Origin: Imbricaverruca yamaguchii
Lineage: Eukaryota; Arthropoda; Thecostraca; Neoverrucidae
Direction: 5' to 3'
DNA length: 64,000 nt
NCBI GenBank assembly: GCA_034440575.1
Contig: JAOTOL010001620.1
Span: 2,308,501 to 2,372,500, forward strand
The translations under genes and the position numbers were made by a program. Under the pieces are notes generated by a model, which saw only the letters and a list, made by a program, of their open reading frames with translations, was not told the DNA's origin and ran no database searches. Numbering within the stretch: position 1 is the first letter of the stretch; each line of letters opens with the position of its first letter. Shown piece after piece: positions 12,232 through 22,472 of the stretch.

Positions 12232-13126
12232 GACGGCTTGGGAGCGCATGGGATCCGCCTGGGCTGTCACTGCAGGCGCCAGACCAGGGGCAGAGGTCGG
12301 ACCACGCGGCACTCGGAGCGCATGGGATCCACCCGGGCTGTCACTGCAGGCGCCAGACCAGGGGCAGAGGCCGGACCACGCGGCACTCGGAGCGCATGGG
12401 ATCCGCCCGGGCTGTCACTGCAGGCGCCAGACCAGGGGCAGAGGCCGGACCACGCGGCACTCGGAGCGCATGGGATCCGCCCGGGCTGTCACTGCAGGCG
12501 CCAGACCAGGGGCAGAGGTCGGACCACGCGGCACTCGGAGCGCATGGGATCCACCCGGGCTGTCACTGCAGGCGCCAGACCAGGGGCAGAGGTCGGACCG
12601 CACTCGAGCGCATGGTCTAGGCGCCAGACCAGGGAGGGTGACCAGGAGGACGGACCACGCGGCACTCGGAGCGCATGGGATCCGCCCGGGCTGTCACTGC
12701 AGGCGCCAGACCAGGGGCAGAGGTCGGACCACGCGGCACTCGGAGCGCATGGGATCCACCCGGGCTGTCACTGCAGGCGCCAGACCAGGGGCAGAGGCCG
12801 GACCACGCGGCACTCGGAGCGCACGGGATCCGCCTGGGCTGTCACTGCAGGCGCCAGCTCAGGGTCAGAGGTCGGACCACGCGGCACTCGGAGCGCATGG
12901 GATCCACCCGGGCTGTCACTGCAGGCGCCAGCTCAGGGGCAGAGACCGGACCGCGCGGCACTCGAAGCGCATGGGATCCGCCCTGGCTGTCACTGCAGGC
13001 GCCAGACCAGGGGCAGAGGTCGGACCACGCGGCACGCGGCACTCGGAGCGCATGGGATCCGCCCGGGCTGTCACTGCAGGCGCCAGACCAGGGGCAGAGG
13101 CCGGACCACGCGGCACTCGGAGCGGG
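12232..13126. repeat. 74-bp minisatellite (about 12 copies)
   Basis: The unit includes catgggatccgcccgggctg, tcactgcaggcgccagacca and cggaccacgcggcactcgga. Because 74 is not a multiple of three, the repeat peptide rotates through the three frames and makes 180-350-residue frames on plus; none is a credible gene. One unit near 12,590-12,660 is partly deleted. Each unit contains gggctgtcactgcag, which looks like a 3' splice site. Confidence 0.94.
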
Positions 13127-14436
13127 TGTTGAGGGGGAGGTGCAGCGTCGTCCTCACTTCATCTCGCCCGTGAGCGGCATGCCGCCACCTTCGTCAGTGT
13201 TAGTGCTTGTCACGACCCCACCTTAAGTTCCTTAAATTGTCGGAGGTAAATACACTGTCGGAAGATTGTTTTTGTGGAGTTGTGGGTGACATTGAAATGC
13301 TGAATCCGTATAACATCAAGTTGTGCCCCGGGACAGATGCAGGATCTACCTTCTCCCATGCGGGAGGTTGCTCCAACCCTCTACAGCTCTTTTAGGGACC
13401 ATGGAAAAACTGCGCGTGAGCATACCACGGTTCGATATGGGTGATGGGGCATCTATTGCTGATCTCGTGACAAAAAAGGAGATTTCTTATTAGGTTACTG
13501 ACCGATTGTGACATAGGAGAGAACATATCAGGCTGCATTTTTTTTATCGCCAAACTTTCACACAGCTACTATTGCAGCACGGCACATGGCTCCACACTAA
13601 GGTCGCGTTCGTCGTAGCCAATTGCCACTATTCTGCGTGATGGAGTATATATGATGTGATGAGTGCTTTCTGCTTCTTGTCAATTCATAGAGTGCCCGTG
13701 TCTATCATGCAAATTGCATTCAGATCATATCATGTCATGTTATGATAATATGGTTCCATATGCTGTGAGTCCGTTAATTTGTACAGTACATGCTGCGACA
13801 CGTTCCATGTCATTTAGTACTTTTTTCTCACCTTCAAACTGTCACTGTTAAAAAGGCGCACCTTCGAAATATGCAGCTAAGCTTGACCTAATTTATCTCC
13901 TTCAGTTATTATGAGCATAAGGTGCTATAGGTAATGACAACTCGTCGAACGCCTTGCCTTTGTATCGAAATGTAATAATTTGCACATTGTTAGCATCTAA
14001 TGATAACCCTCCGGAATACTATGGTGAACACGTGAATCGGGTGTCCACTATTTTTGCATTGCTGCTGGGGCATCAATTGCTGATCGCGTGGTATCCATCG
14101 CTGCTCCCTGGTAGCATTTTCAAATGGACAGAGCTAGTGACGGCAACAAGGATCGGCTGATGCGTGTCGCGAGATAACGCGAGTAATGTCCAAGTTTGAT
14201 ACTTTGGCTTGCTGGCAACCTTCTATGTCACTTTGAGGTCAATGTGCCGCATTAATTGAAACATTTGTAGTTCACTCGCTCGTTGTACAAAAATAGTTAG
14301 TCACACCATTGGCGACGAGGCTTTACTAGCTACACACATAGCGAAATTCCACCGCATGTTTGCTATGAAGTTTCGCAAGAGTGAGGTCTAGTGTTCTGAG
14401 TGACTGCCAGAAGTTGTAGGTGTTGCAACATAGGTG
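13127..14436. other. Spacer, mostly AT-rich, no gene supported
   Basis: Directly after the 74-bp array, 13,137-13,226 reads in frame as RRPHFISPVSGMPPPSSV and on to a stop, behind a CAG. It is short and unsupported. The remainder shows nothing recognisable. Confidence 0.4.
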
Positions 14437-14442
14437 TTTATT
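14437..14442 (-). terminator. Polyadenylation signal AATAAA for the innexin gene
   Basis: On the minus strand AATAAA occurs about 315 nt beyond the innexin stop codon. It is the first canonical signal downstream and would give a 3' UTR that includes the 20-bp array. Confidence 0.5.
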
Positions 14443-14577
14443 GTGGTTTTGAAAACGTCATGTTCGGGTCAAATTTGATCAAGTCGATCTGCCCACCTGC
14501 ACTCTTTTCCCGAAGAACAAGACGGTGAACTGGCTCAAATGTCGCTCTTATTGATGACACCAGCCAATCCATGAGTG

Positions 14578-14745
14578 CCACAAATTGCACCACGTGACAC
14601 CACACTGCACCTCGTGACACCACACTGCACCTCGTGACACCACACTGCACCACGTGACACCACACTGCACCACATGACACCACACTGCACCACGTGACAC
14701 CACACTGCACCACGCGACACCACACACCATCGCGACCACACACCA
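14578..14745. repeat. 20-bp minisatellite in the innexin 3' UTR
   Basis: Unit cacactgcaccacgtgacac, about eight copies. It ends about a dozen bases before the innexin stop codon, so on the minus strand the mRNA would carry it (GTGTCACGTGGTGCAGTGTG). Confidence 0.93.
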
Positions 14746-14756
14746 CCGCCTGAACA

Positions 14757-15827
14757 TCAGGCGTGCGTGCTGAGGGCCCGAGACAGGTCAGCCACCACCT
14801 CCCGGAAGATGAGCGGGTCCATGTTCTTGCCGAGCTGGTAGAGCACGAACCAGTCGCCGAGCCAGAGCCGCCGGCTGATGGTCAGCACCTCCTGGGCGGG
14901 ACACAGGCGGGCGCGCGCCCGCAGCAGGACGGACCGCAGCTGCGGCACGGCTACGACGCACGCGCGGTAGATGAGCCCCAGCCCGCTGATGGCGCTCAAC
15001 ACCACCAGCCAGAACCACAGGATCACGTAGATCTTCTCGTTGACGATGTTCAGCGGCAGCACGCAGAGCGCGTCGATGTTCTGCACGGTGCCCGAGAAGC
15101 CGAAGTTCTCGAACGAGCACTTGGTCACCTTGGGGAACACGAGCGACATCGGGTCGACGCGGGTCTCCGGGTCGGCCTGCGCGAAGTCCAGCACGCGCAG
15201 GCCGTACGTGGTGAATTCGTAGTCGAGGAAGTAGTTGACGAAGAATATCTGGCCCACGGCGTTGACGAAGTTGAGCACCTCGCAGAAGTAGAACTTGATG
15301 GCGTACACGTTGTGGTTGTGCATGTTGGAGCGCAGGTACTCGACGAGCAGCTTCTTCCTGTCGCAGCGCGCCTGCTCGTCGACAATCGGGCAGTTCAGCT
15401 CCATGATGAGCATCCTGCACTTGCCCGCCTCCCAGCTCCTCCACAGGAAGTGTGGCGCGTAGAAGAGCAGCGCCTGGAAGAAGAGCACGAAGCACACCCA
15501 CTGGTAGTAGGCGTGTCGCTTGACGTCGTCGCCGCGCTGCCTGGTGCCGACGCCGGTGTACGGCGTGTAGCTGCGGTGGTGCTTCACCGCCTGCGGCACC
15601 GTGAACGTCGAGTGGATCCAGCAGTACGTGTCCATCACGTTGGCCGGGATGCTCGAGCTGGAGAGGCACTGGATCGGATCGCCGATGTACTGGTGCGACG
15701 TCACCAGCACCGAGAACACGAGCAGCATCACGCCCGTGACCTTGTAGTGCAGGCGGAACACGGTGTTGTCCACGCTGATGTCGTTGATCTTCAACAGGCC
15801 CTTCACCGAGCCGAATATGTCGAACAT
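14757..15827 (-). CDS. inx2: Innexin, Inx2-like gap-junction channel protein
   Basis: A complete single-exon frame of 356 residues. Innexins form hexameric hemichannels and gap junctions in invertebrate plasma membranes. The N-terminus MFDIFGSVKGLLKI is characteristic of the Inx2 group. Four membrane segments are visible at about 28-46, 108-128, 179-199 and 265-288. The family signature YYQWV is at 107-111. The paired extracellular-loop cysteines are present (Cys54 and Cys69 in loop 1, Cys237 and Cys255 in loop 2). PLNIVNEKIYV precedes the last membrane segment, and LGDWFVLYQLGKN lies in the C-terminal tail. Length matches the family. The start has A at -3, and no earlier in-frame Met fits the family. 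Codon use is strongly G/C-ending. The long open frame on the opposite strand (14,763-15,848) is a shadow. Nothing appears broken. The Inx2 assignment is from remembered family sequences; the innexin call itself is firm. Confidence 0.97.
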   Translation of the reverse strand: MFDIFGSVKGLLKINDISVDNTVFRLHYKVTGVMLLVFSVLVTSHQYIGDPIQCLSSSSIPANVMDTYCWIHSTFTVPQAVKHHRSYTPYTGVGTRQRGDDVKRHAYYQWVCFVLFFQALLFYAPHFLWRSWEAGKCRMLIMELNCPIVDEQARCDRKKLLVEYLRSNMHNHNVYAIKFYFCEVLNFVNAVGQIFFVNYFLDYEFTTYGLRVLDFAQADPETRVDPMSLVFPKVTKCSFENFGFSGTVQNIDALCVLPLNIVNEKIYVILWFWLVVLSAISGLGLIYRACVVAVPQLRSVLLRARARLCPAQEVLTISRRLWLGDWFVLYQLGKNMDPLIFREVVADLSRALSTHA

Positions 15828-17068
15828 CTTTGCGGTTCGATGTCGTGAAGCAACCGTCGAGCGTCTACTCCCTGGCCGGAGTGGTTTCCAGCTGACCGGG
15901 GGGACACGTGCAGCGACGAGAGACGATCGCCCAGATCGCCACGAGGTCAGCCCGCTGAATGACCTGTATGGCGGTCCCAGACGTGACGACTGGCGACGAC
16001 TGGATCACGTGCGCGCCGAGAACGAGCTGCTGCTATCACGGCCACATCCTCCGCCGCCGTCACTTCCGGCCGGTATCGGAAGTGACGGCGGCGCAGACGG
16101 CTCCGCTTCTGCGAACGCGCTCGATCTGTGCCCGTCCAGCCAGGCAGCGCGGAGAGACCCGGCGGGGCTGGCGGGAATCCTCGTGAGAGGCTCCAGGAAC
16201 TTGCAATGCAATTGACAATCCCATACTCGCATGGGATATCGGGCTGTGACCTGTGCTCAGAGATGTCGAATAGAGATATTGCAGGCTGCTTCCGTTTTCT
16301 CGAGTGCGGTTAGTGTATTAAGCATGAGTAGTATTTTTATGCTCGAACCCCGAATCCAGCCCTCTCGGCGCGCTGCTACTTTTAAGCGACCCGCTGCCCC
16401 GAATGGTGCATGCATCCCTAATCTCCAATTTCACTGAGGTTTAGCAGAGTGCCCCACGACATTTTTGCAGAGTGAGGAGAGATATCCAAATAATTTTCCA
16501 ACTAAGGGAATTGTCTGAGTATATCCATTCGCAAATTTTAACATTTAACTTCCAAATTCAGTAGGTCATGGAGACTATATCCATATCGGACAATATTGTG
16601 CATACAGTATTCACACCCTCCACGTGGAAAGAATTCGAGGTGTGGCCTTATCTAATCAAAGGTTGCGAAACATTGGGAACTTGAGAAAAATCCAAGTACA
16701 TTCCGTGTGAGGGTAATTTTGTTTTGATCTGCTTATCAAGGCCTGACCTGCTCCAAATATATTCAGATCGTTTAAACATATAAATATAACATTCTCAGTC
16801 GCTTTCGGTTTCTTTCAAACAAGCTTGAATCAGGTGACTTGACCCACCTGCGCACTTACCTGGAACAGGCGACTGAACCCACTTCTGCACCTATCTGGAT
16901 CAGGTGGTTGGATCCACAAATTGGGACCATGCTGATGGATTCACCTGTATAGTGTATGCTTGTCTGTATCACAGTAACTCAGCTCTATGCTCAATCCGAG
17001 CTATATAATTGCTTAGTTAATTAACACGCTTCCATTGTTGTGCGCTACCCAGTCGAGAAGTAAGAATT
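15828..17068. other. Innexin 5' region and spacer
   Basis: 15,828-16,200 is CpG-rich and lies just upstream of the innexin start, so it probably holds its 5' UTR and promoter. It contains a perfect 17-bp-arm hairpin at 16,052-16,093. 16,440-17,068 is AT-rich with a weak repeat of caggtgacttgacccacctg type at 16,830-16,920. Confidence 0.5.
16052..16093. repeat. Perfect inverted repeat upstream of innexin
   Basis: Arms cgccgccgtcacttccg (16,052-16,068) and cggaagtgacggcggcg (16,077-16,093) flank the 8-base loop gccggtat. Each arm includes an ETS-like CGGAAGTGAC core. It lies about 225 bp upstream of the innexin ATG. Confidence 0.9.
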
Positions 17069-17071
17069 CAA

Positions 17072-17183
17072 CTCACCAGGTCGCCTCACTAGATCGCCTC
17101 ACCAGGTTACTTCACCAGGTCACCTCACGCGGTCACTTCACGAGGCCACCTCACGAGATCACCTCGCCAGGCCACCTCACCCG
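17072..17183. repeat. 16-bp minisatellite
   Basis: About seven copies of caggtcacctcacnag-type units (ccaggtcgcctcactagatc, ccaggttacttcaccaggtc). Confidence 0.8.
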
Positions 17184-17399
17184 TGTTCTTTGACACGCGC
17201 CGATGCGAGTGCGAGATATATTGGAGGCGTTCATATTTCCAAAGGCTCTGGCAGCGCTGTACCGTCCGCCGACAACAGTGAACGGCGTGTTGGAAAGGCG
17301 CCTCCATGGGCTCAATGGTTAAGCTTCGGTCGGACTGGGGGGAAGTCAATGATTCAGGGGGTAGTTTCTTCCCTTAGCGCATACAAAGTGAAACCCATG

Positions 17400-17890
17400 A
17401 CTCCCATCAAGCCAGGGGTTCCAAACTGCACGGTTGTCGCATGCTCGCTCCTGGCAACGTAATGTCACGCACGCACAACGTCCGGCAATGCCGGGAAATC
17501 TGGCCTCTGCTGCGCCGAAGGAATTCGCTGCCGCAAGATTTTCCGCGGCCGGCTCGGGTGTGACGTTTTACCGGCTGGCTTTTGGCGGGCAACAAGGGCG
17601 CGTGGCGGTCGTCGCCATGGCGACCAGCGCCGCTCTGGCCGGCCGAGTACCCGGCCAGGAATGTGCACTGGTTTGAGCCGATACGGATCGCGTCGTGCAG
17701 GGGAATATCCGCAGCCGAGGTGTGCCAGGCGGTTCGGCACGGGCTGTTTCCTCGCCAGATCAGACGGCGCGCGGAAAACTGGATCAGATCGAATCAGATC
17801 TGCGCCGGACAATGCGCTGTGACTGGTCGGTGTGACGCGGTCCGACTGCACGCCGGAGCGAGCCGGAGGAAAAACGGGCAGCTGATGAAG
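17400..17890. promoter_or_regulatory. CpG-rich promoter-like segment with an X-box-like palindrome
   Basis: The segment is GC- and CpG-rich and bears the perfect 14-bp palindrome GTCGCCATGGCGAC at 17,611-17,624, two changes from the RFX X-box palindrome GTTGCCATGGCAAC. Open frames exist on both strands, but none has a recognisable protein. 17,890-18,444 holds no gene I can support. Confidence 0.3.
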
Positions 17891-18444
17891 AAAAAAAGTA
17901 GTAGCTCATAACCAATCTTAATTTTGCGCATGTTTAGGATAGACTTCGCTTGCTCCAGTCGCATCGGAGAATAAGGTTTATAGTAGGTGGGCGGTTCCTA
18001 TTTTGTGATACTGGCTTAGTTTTCCTCTTGCAGTCTTCTCACGTTCTGCATTCTTGCGGTGTATTTAAGGTGTGAGCTAAACATACAGAATAAAACGGAT
18101 GTAAGGTGAGAAAGACACTTGAGAAAAAGTGATCATTGCAGCATGTGCAAATATTCGAAATCGGTGATCGGTGCGAGCTCGATTAAAAAGCCACTCGGGT
18201 TTGCGGAGGAGTTCAGGGATGTAGAACCATCTTTACCAAATCGCCTTTGGCAGTGGACGTGGTTTTACCGGGGCACTTCTTTACAATTCTCCATCGTCAG
18301 AGCATGCACCACAATCGGTGGTCCGGTTGAAAGTCGCAACTGGGATTGCTGGTGTATATTTCACCGCCCACGTTCCATGGGCAGACTAATTGACAAAACA
18401 AAAGCTGGTCTATCGAACATCACACTGAACGGCGACATGCAGTC

Positions 18445-18805
18445 ATTGTAGCCAGACTTGTGCTCAACTCAAATTGTTTGAGTCGACTCACTTGTGACTC
18501 ATAGATCTTGAGATCTGATTCGACTCGCGACTCAAACAGACCGAAAAAATTTGAATCCATTCAAATCTGACTCAGTGTTATCAGACTCAAGAGCCATATG
18601 ATTCAGTGTGCATTGCCCACACATGATATTTGAATAATTGACTCATGATGCAACTCATTTTTTTAAATAGAAAATGTGATTCAACTCACGACTCAGAATA
18701 TATTTTTGGGAAAAGAATCGATTCAACTCGCGACTCATCCAAAGACGATTGATTCATGAGTCGATTCTCGATCCAACTCGAGTCGAGCACAAGTCCGATT
18801 GTAGC
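18445..18805. mobile_element. hAT-type MITE (345 bp) with 8-bp target-site duplication
   Basis: The element is 18,453-18,797. Terminal inverted repeats CAGACTTGTGCTCAACTC and, on the other strand, CGGACTTGTGCTCGACTC agree at 16 of 18 positions. Perfect direct repeats ATTGTAGC flank it at 18,445-18,452 and 18,798-18,805. Eight-base duplications and CAG-like termini are diagnostic of the hAT superfamily. The interior has no coding capacity and is filled with GACTC/GAGTC and TGACTCA-like words, partly self-complementary. Confidence 0.85.
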
Positions 18806-19486
18806 ACACCGCCGCACCTAATACGAGAGTAACGATTATCCTAGTCTATTGTCGGTCGTTGGCAGTTGCCAAGTCTGGCAATATGACGACGGCACACACC
18901 CGGATATCCGACAGCTAGACCATGCAAATGGCGGCCCCACGCCGGTCCTACACGCCAGGGCTGTAAAGCATTTGACCGAGGTGCAACAATTGGCATTAAT
19001 GTTTATAGTATAGTATATTCACATCGCGTTGGCTCTTCTGCGTCTTGACAATCAAGCACCCGCACAGAGCCGGTCGAACATACCCCCAGTCGTATATGGA
19101 GACCTGAAATAAACTATCGGTGCTACCAAAGCAAATCTTGAGTCCATTCTTTCGATGCTTCACCATATCACGCCTTCCGCGAGCCACGCCGATCGATGGA
19201 AATGGATTCACGTGTCGCACAGAATTAATTTATAATTGTGCCTTAGGCTATTTCAGTCGGTATCACACCAGCACCACAGAGTCGCGTTCGGCTCGTCGAC
19301 GACTTCGGCGCGTGCCAGTATGTTGTGACCGCCTGTGGCTGTGCTAACCCGCCGCCAGTCGGCCCGCTGTTCTTCAGCACTCCACGCGTATCGCCGCCCA
19401 CGTCACTCGACAGCTCACACCCTGCTCGTCGTAGAAATGCCTCCCCAGACGCCGCGCGCGACGAGTGAATATGCCATGTGCTCTGC
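18806..19486. other. Spacer, no gene supported
   Basis: Unremarkable up to about 19,270, then rising GC content towards 19,490. Confidence 0.5.
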
Positions 19487-19707
19487 CCGGCGGCAGGGTA
19501 GGTCGACAGGCGGCCCGCCGCACGACTGCGGAAGCGGCAGCGGGCAGCGCCGGGCTGGCGAAGCTGGCTCAGAAGCGGGCCATGGCCAGCACGGCCGTCA
19601 CCATCGTCAGCAACGACGGCACCGCCGAGCCGGCCGAGCCGCTGAAACGAGCAGTGCGTGGCGTCAGCGGACTGCACCGCACACCAGCCGGGTGCACACG
19701 CTGCTAA
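19487..19707 (+). CDS. Weak candidate exon, basic/alanine-rich
   Basis: A G/C-ending frame reads AGLAKLAQKRAMASTAVTIV and then SNDGTAEPAEPLKRAVRGV before a TAA at 19,705-19,707. It could follow the AG at about 19,497. I recognise no family, and GC-rich sequence produces such frames by chance. The following 19,650-19,860 contains an imperfect ~140-bp duplication (gctaacggtacggccacgga, gctaacgctacggccacgga). Confidence 0.18.
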
Positions 19708-19859
19708 CGGTACGGCCACGGACGTGAGAACAGCCCGAGCCGCTGGAGTGAGCGGTACATGGCAGCAGCGGGCTGCACCATACACCAGCAACGGTAGACG
19801 GCGGCGGTCCGGAGCAACTGCTGCTAGCCTGCTAACGCTACGGCCACGGACGTGAGAGC

Positions 19860-21105
19860 ATGGGAATAACCCGGATGTCTTCACGGTTTCGAAGTTCGGG
19901 GGTGCTCTACCACCATCCGCTTTCACAAATTCCCGGACGGTTGTCGCATGCTAACCGCTTTAGCCTGCAATTTTAACGTCATAAAATGCTTAATCGGATA
20001 ACTACGTAAAACAGCGGCCAACGATTGAATTCCTCACTAGCGTGGCGGTGACGTCATAAATTCCGCCGCATCACGTGTTTTAATTGACAAATTGCGGGTG
20101 AAAACGGTGGCCAAACCACGCACGCCGCTGACGGTTGGAATGCACGCGGTACGCTGGTGGCAAATCCGGCATTTGGCACAGTCATACTCCATTCAGTATC
20201 AACCCGCTGAATGGAGGAGGGCACAATCATCAGGAGGGGTGCTACCTGCTTGTGGCCGGAGAACTCGCTCATGCTGGCATATCTCACGACTGTAGACTGT
20301 CCATTTTTAACACACAGCTACAACGCAAGAAGTTAATTTCAAAATCTGATTACAGCTTCCTGATATGGATCCCATGTTGGTGTCCTCTCTTTTCAGCTCT
20401 GGCACTCCAAATTGCAGGATTATTGATGCACATCAAAACGACCAACACACTTTATCCTGATTTAATGGCTAGCTGCCACGTCGACATATGTACTCGCATG
20501 CGTGCACGCATGCACATAAGTCAGCATACTTACACATATGATGTATACAATGCACAAAAGCTCATGCACATCGAAGACTACACACAATCCTACAGACGCA
20601 CACAGACACAAAATCACTAGACCGCAGTCACCATCTCTTTTGCGCCAGTATATTGTTTCTAATTATGACGCATGACCGCACACACAGTGTGACTAAGGTT
20701 CCCAAGGAAAATCTGCTACTCAGGAGGAAAATACCAGATGTAAAGGCAGGAGAGAGGTCTGTTTCCTTTGCAGAGCGGGGACATGCAAGCTCTCGAGAAT
20801 CTATCTTAGTGCGGCATTAACTTAAAGACATATAAAAATAATGCTTCCAGCATCTGTTACTATGATACGTGCGGAGAGCCAAGGTTCTTGTTGATTTCTA
20901 GTTCGGAGTATAGTCTGGGTGGCATTATCGGTTCTTGACCTGTCAGGAACAATTATTTGTTTGCGGCATCTCAGAGGGTGATCAACTACCCGCAACTAAA
21001 TCGGCAACTCTACCATTCAGAGCATGTGGTGATGCCATTGAAACTCGTCTATTTAATCTGCTATGCTATGCCTCCTCTACTTCTAAATGTTGCCCTCAGA
21101 TTGTT
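19860..21105. other. Spacer, no gene supported
   Basis: No exon or repeat recognised. Confidence 0.5.
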
Positions 21106-21107
21106 AC

Positions 21108-21265
21108 GCGCTTCTTTTCAATCTCTTCGTGCGCCCTGTATATGACCTCGAACTTTTGCAAGACCCTCCGCAGGACGGTCAGGGCACCCAAGATAGGGAC
21201 CACGCAGAACTTGACCCAGAACATGTTGCTCTCGATGCAAACGTGCCATGAGTCATCGTGCCACT
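21108..21265 (-). CDS. Possible internal exon encoding a membrane segment
   Basis: On the minus strand, after an AG at 21,267-21,266, one frame reads WHDDSWHVCIESNMFWVKFC, then VVPILGALTVLRRVLQKF, then EVIYRAHEEIEKKR. It runs into GTAACA, a plausible donor at 21,107. A hydrophobic stretch of about 18 residues is followed by a basic amphipathic helix, as in a membrane protein with a cytosolic tail. It lies 1.2 kb downstream of the cyclophilin stop on the same strand. Some cyclophilins (fly NinaA) have a C-terminal membrane anchor, but the reading phase does not join cleanly to cyclophilin exon 22,473-22,619. I do not recognise the family. Confidence 0.3.
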
Positions 21266-21269
21266 CTCA

Positions 21270-22472
21270 GCGATTACAGCACACACCAATCCTGTTATCG
21301 GAAACGCCATGCTTTGCTTCATGGAACGGGTCCGGTTGAAGCAGCTTACGTAACATTTCATCTATTCTGGCCGACAAATGCTGCTATTTATGGAAATAAT
21401 AATGAGAGACATCTACTATGTGCACATAACAATACAATTGATAGGCAAGTACACACAACGGCTGGCGGCGCGAGGCGTTGAAGGGCGGCTTCGACCTGCT
21501 TTGTATATACTTATCGACACACTTAATTTGATAATATTCGCATGTTAAAAACCCTGATCAAGTACCGACAATCAATGTGCTAAGGGATGTCCATCAACAT
21601 TATGCCGATAGATCACAATGAACGAAACGTAGCTGAGTTTTCAAGCTAAGTTAAGTTTAGCTTTCACACAACCATTTTAGCGTGTTTTATGAATGAATGC
21701 AACAATAACCTTTCGTCACATTGGCGAAATTTAACACTTGGATATTGCCGATCTGCGTTGAAGACGGCAGTCCCAAAGAGGAGCGAATTGATGGATCCGA
21801 AACGATAGCCGGGTGGAGGGACGATCATCAGGTGAGACGGACGGACGGACGAACGAACAGACGGATGAATGGATTGGCGAGGAACGGACAGATTTGTGAC
21901 GGCGGTGGTGGCAGTGGTAGTCTGGCGCTTCGTGACGCACAGACTGCCTACCGATTTGCTCTCATAGCACGGCTTTTGGAACTACAAGTTTTAGGCTCAG
22001 GTGTTCAGACGGAAAAGTAGGCGTCCACAGACATTGTTAGTCAGATGGCAGTGCTGATATCGGACACAATGATTTCAACGTAATTTTCCGCGCATTTTCT
22101 GCAAATACCGATCAACACGCGAGGTTCAGCACATCGACGGGAGAAGGAGCCCCAGTGCGGGGCAGCCAACAGTCGCGAGATACGCAGTTACCTGGGTAGA
22201 ACGCTGTCAACATATCGGGAAGTCATTTCTGGAGAAAGGTGATCATGATCAGGTAGCATGTGACCGATCATCAAATGAATGGCGCGCAGAGTAAGCTCCT
22301 CTCGTACTTGCAAGCGGACGAAGCACTGTCATGGCGAGCCGAAAGCCCCAGAACATGCTATGGACACACGACCAGTCTGCTCCACGCGCACACGACCGAA
22401 GTGGGCACCCCTTCCCATGTCCACAGACAGACGGACGGCGGGAGAGGTTGGATGGCCGGCGGCGGTCGATGC
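21270..22472. other. Spacer between candidate exon and cyclophilin
   Basis: Only a short ggacggacgaacgaacagac microsatellite at 21,835-21,875 was noted. Confidence 0.5.

Noticed and set aside
12068..13173. Overlapping 350-residue plus-strand frames rich in HCRRQTRGRG
   Set aside because: They are the translation of the 74-bp minisatellite cycling through frames.
14763..15848. 361-residue plus-strand open frame
   Set aside because: It is the exact antisense shadow of the innexin; G/C-ending codons on the minus strand suppress stops on plus.
17465..17911. Open frames of 109-128 residues on both strands in the CpG-rich stretch
   Set aside because: Both strands are open equally, composition is arginine-rich and no motif is recognisable; typical of GC-rich non-coding DNA.
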